Shown piece by piece: positions 32,314-32,980 of a stretch of DNA of 32,980 nt (positions are counted from its first letter, which is position 1; each line of letters begins with the position of its first letter). This stretch comes from Planctomycetales bacterium (lineage in GTDB: Bacteria > Planctomycetota > Planctomycetia > Isosphaerales > Isosphaeraceae). Where the stretch lies: positions 1 to 32,980 of the forward strand of contig DAIDHX010000299.1 in the NCBI GenBank assembly GCA_027451885.1, given 5' to 3'. The position numbers and the translations under genes were made by a program. The notes below the pieces were generated by a model. That model did no database searches and was not told where the DNA came from. It was given only the letters and a program-made list of their open reading frames with translations.

Positions 32314-32980
32314 ATGATGACACTGCGCCAGAGCACCATCTTCGCCGGTCTATTTTGCATCGCAGCCGCCTGCCCAGTTCACGCCCACGCCCAGCAATCG
32401 TGGGTTGGCAAGAATGTCGTGACGAAGAACGAAGCGCCGCTCCGCGTCGGCACCACGATCGTCGACGATGGCAGCCTGTTTCGTGTCTACACCGTGGAGA
32501 AGGAAAACGGCGGCTGGCTCTGGCTGGTGAGCGGCTCGGTGGAGGGCTGGGTCACCGCGCAGGAGGTGGTGCCCCTCGAGGAAGCGGTGGATTACTACAC
32601 CCAGTTTGTGAATACCGACCAGGCCGCATGGGCGTACGGCAAGAGGGCGACCATCTGGATGGAACGCAAGGAGTACGACATCGCCATCGCCGATTACAAC
32701 GAGTCCATCCGGCTCGATCCCGGGGCTGCTGCTAACTACAACAATCGGGGCAGGGCGTGGTTCAACAAGAAGGAATACGACAGGGCCATCGCCGATTTGA
32801 GCGAGGCCATCCGGCTCGAACCCAAATACGCGGACGCGTACGACAACCGGGGCAACGCGCGGCAGGGCAAGAAGGAATATGACAAAGCCATCGCCGATTA
32901 CAACGAGGCCGTCCGGCTCGATCCCAAATCCGAATCCGCGTACTACAGCCGGGGCCTCGCGTGGTTATACAAGGAGGAAT
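32314..32980 (+). CDS. Secreted SH3-like/TPR protein, truncated by the window end
   Basis: The reading frame is open to the right edge (222 codons visible). An N-terminal signal peptide (TIFAGLFCIAAACPVHAHA) is followed by a small SH3-like domain (about 30-95) with WVGKNVVTKNEAPLRVG and GGWLWLVSGSVEGWVTAQEVV. At least three TPR units of exactly 34 residues follow, each with a KEYDxAIADYNEAIRLDP-like core; at DNA level they repeat every 102 bp (32668, 32770, 32872). The near-identity of the repeats suggests recent internal duplication. The architecture resembles other planctomycete periplasmic TPR proteins. A start at 32317 is also possible. The partner is unknown. Confidence 0.85.
   Translation, partial: MMTLRQSTIFAGLFCIAAACPVHAHAQQSWVGKNVVTKNEAPLRVGTTIVDDGSLFRVYTVEKENGGWLWLVSGSVEGWVTAQEVVPLEEAVDYYTQFVNTDQAAWAYGKRATIWMERKEYDIAIADYNESIRLDPGAAANYNNRGRAWFNKKEYDRAIADLSEAIRLEPKYADAYDNRGNARQGKKEYDKAIADYNEAVRLDPKSESAYYSRGLAWLYKEE

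Overview
This GC-rich window looks like chromosomal DNA of a planctomycete, most likely of the Isosphaeraceae type. The main evidence is a set of planctomycete-typical families: a PSCyt1/DUF1549/LamG/DUF1553 protein beside a DUF1501 protein, a DUF1559 pilin-like protein, two giant Ser/Thr kinases with WD40 propellers, and an ECF sigma factor placed directly before one of the kinases. The assignment comes from gene content and was not tested by phylogeny. No insertion sequence, phage gene or CRISPR array was seen.

Layout, left to right. At 1-466 (minus) a cupin is translationally coupled to a truncated SDR oxidoreductase. MgtE (622-2028) follows, then a zinc-ribbon membrane protein, tRNA-Phe (minus), a WYL-type regulator and tRNA-Ile (plus). 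At 4841-6342 (minus) lie a lysine/alanine-rich protein with an acidic tail, a single-domain response regulator and a small membrane protein. At 6635-10001 is a partial complex I locus: a triple NuoB-NuoC-NuoD fusion followed by NuoI. A TPR protein and a secreted M20 peptidase come next. At 11924-16591 (minus) is the DUF1553/DUF1501 pair. Then come the DUF1559 protein and a 1155-residue WD40 kinase. ComM (minus) is divergent from a secreted clan-A glycoside hydrolase. At 25695-28081 a transporter/hydrolase operon is divergent from a TetR regulator. The window closes with an ECF sigma factor, a second WD40 kinase and a truncated TPR protein.

Three units stand out. The first is the nuoBCD-nuoI locus, which encodes the peripheral-arm subunits that carry electrons to quinone; nuoBCD is one long reading frame. 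The second is the TetR-controlled unit, where an isochorismatase-fold protein lacks the usual catalytic cysteine and its stop codon directly abuts the start codon of an AbrB-family (PF05145) membrane protein. Two copies of TGAGG-N4-CCTCR lie in the promoter region between that operon and the regulator, a simple self-consistent repressor circuit. The third is the ECF sigma/kinase pair, a planctomycete signalling arrangement.

Both tRNA genes have recognisable sigma70-type promoters; that of tRNA-Ile overlaps the stop codon of the preceding regulator gene. I found no clearly new defence or mobile system. The most noteworthy observations are the triple fusion, the TetR operator pair, the cysteine-less hydrolase and several unexplained intergenic inverted repeats.
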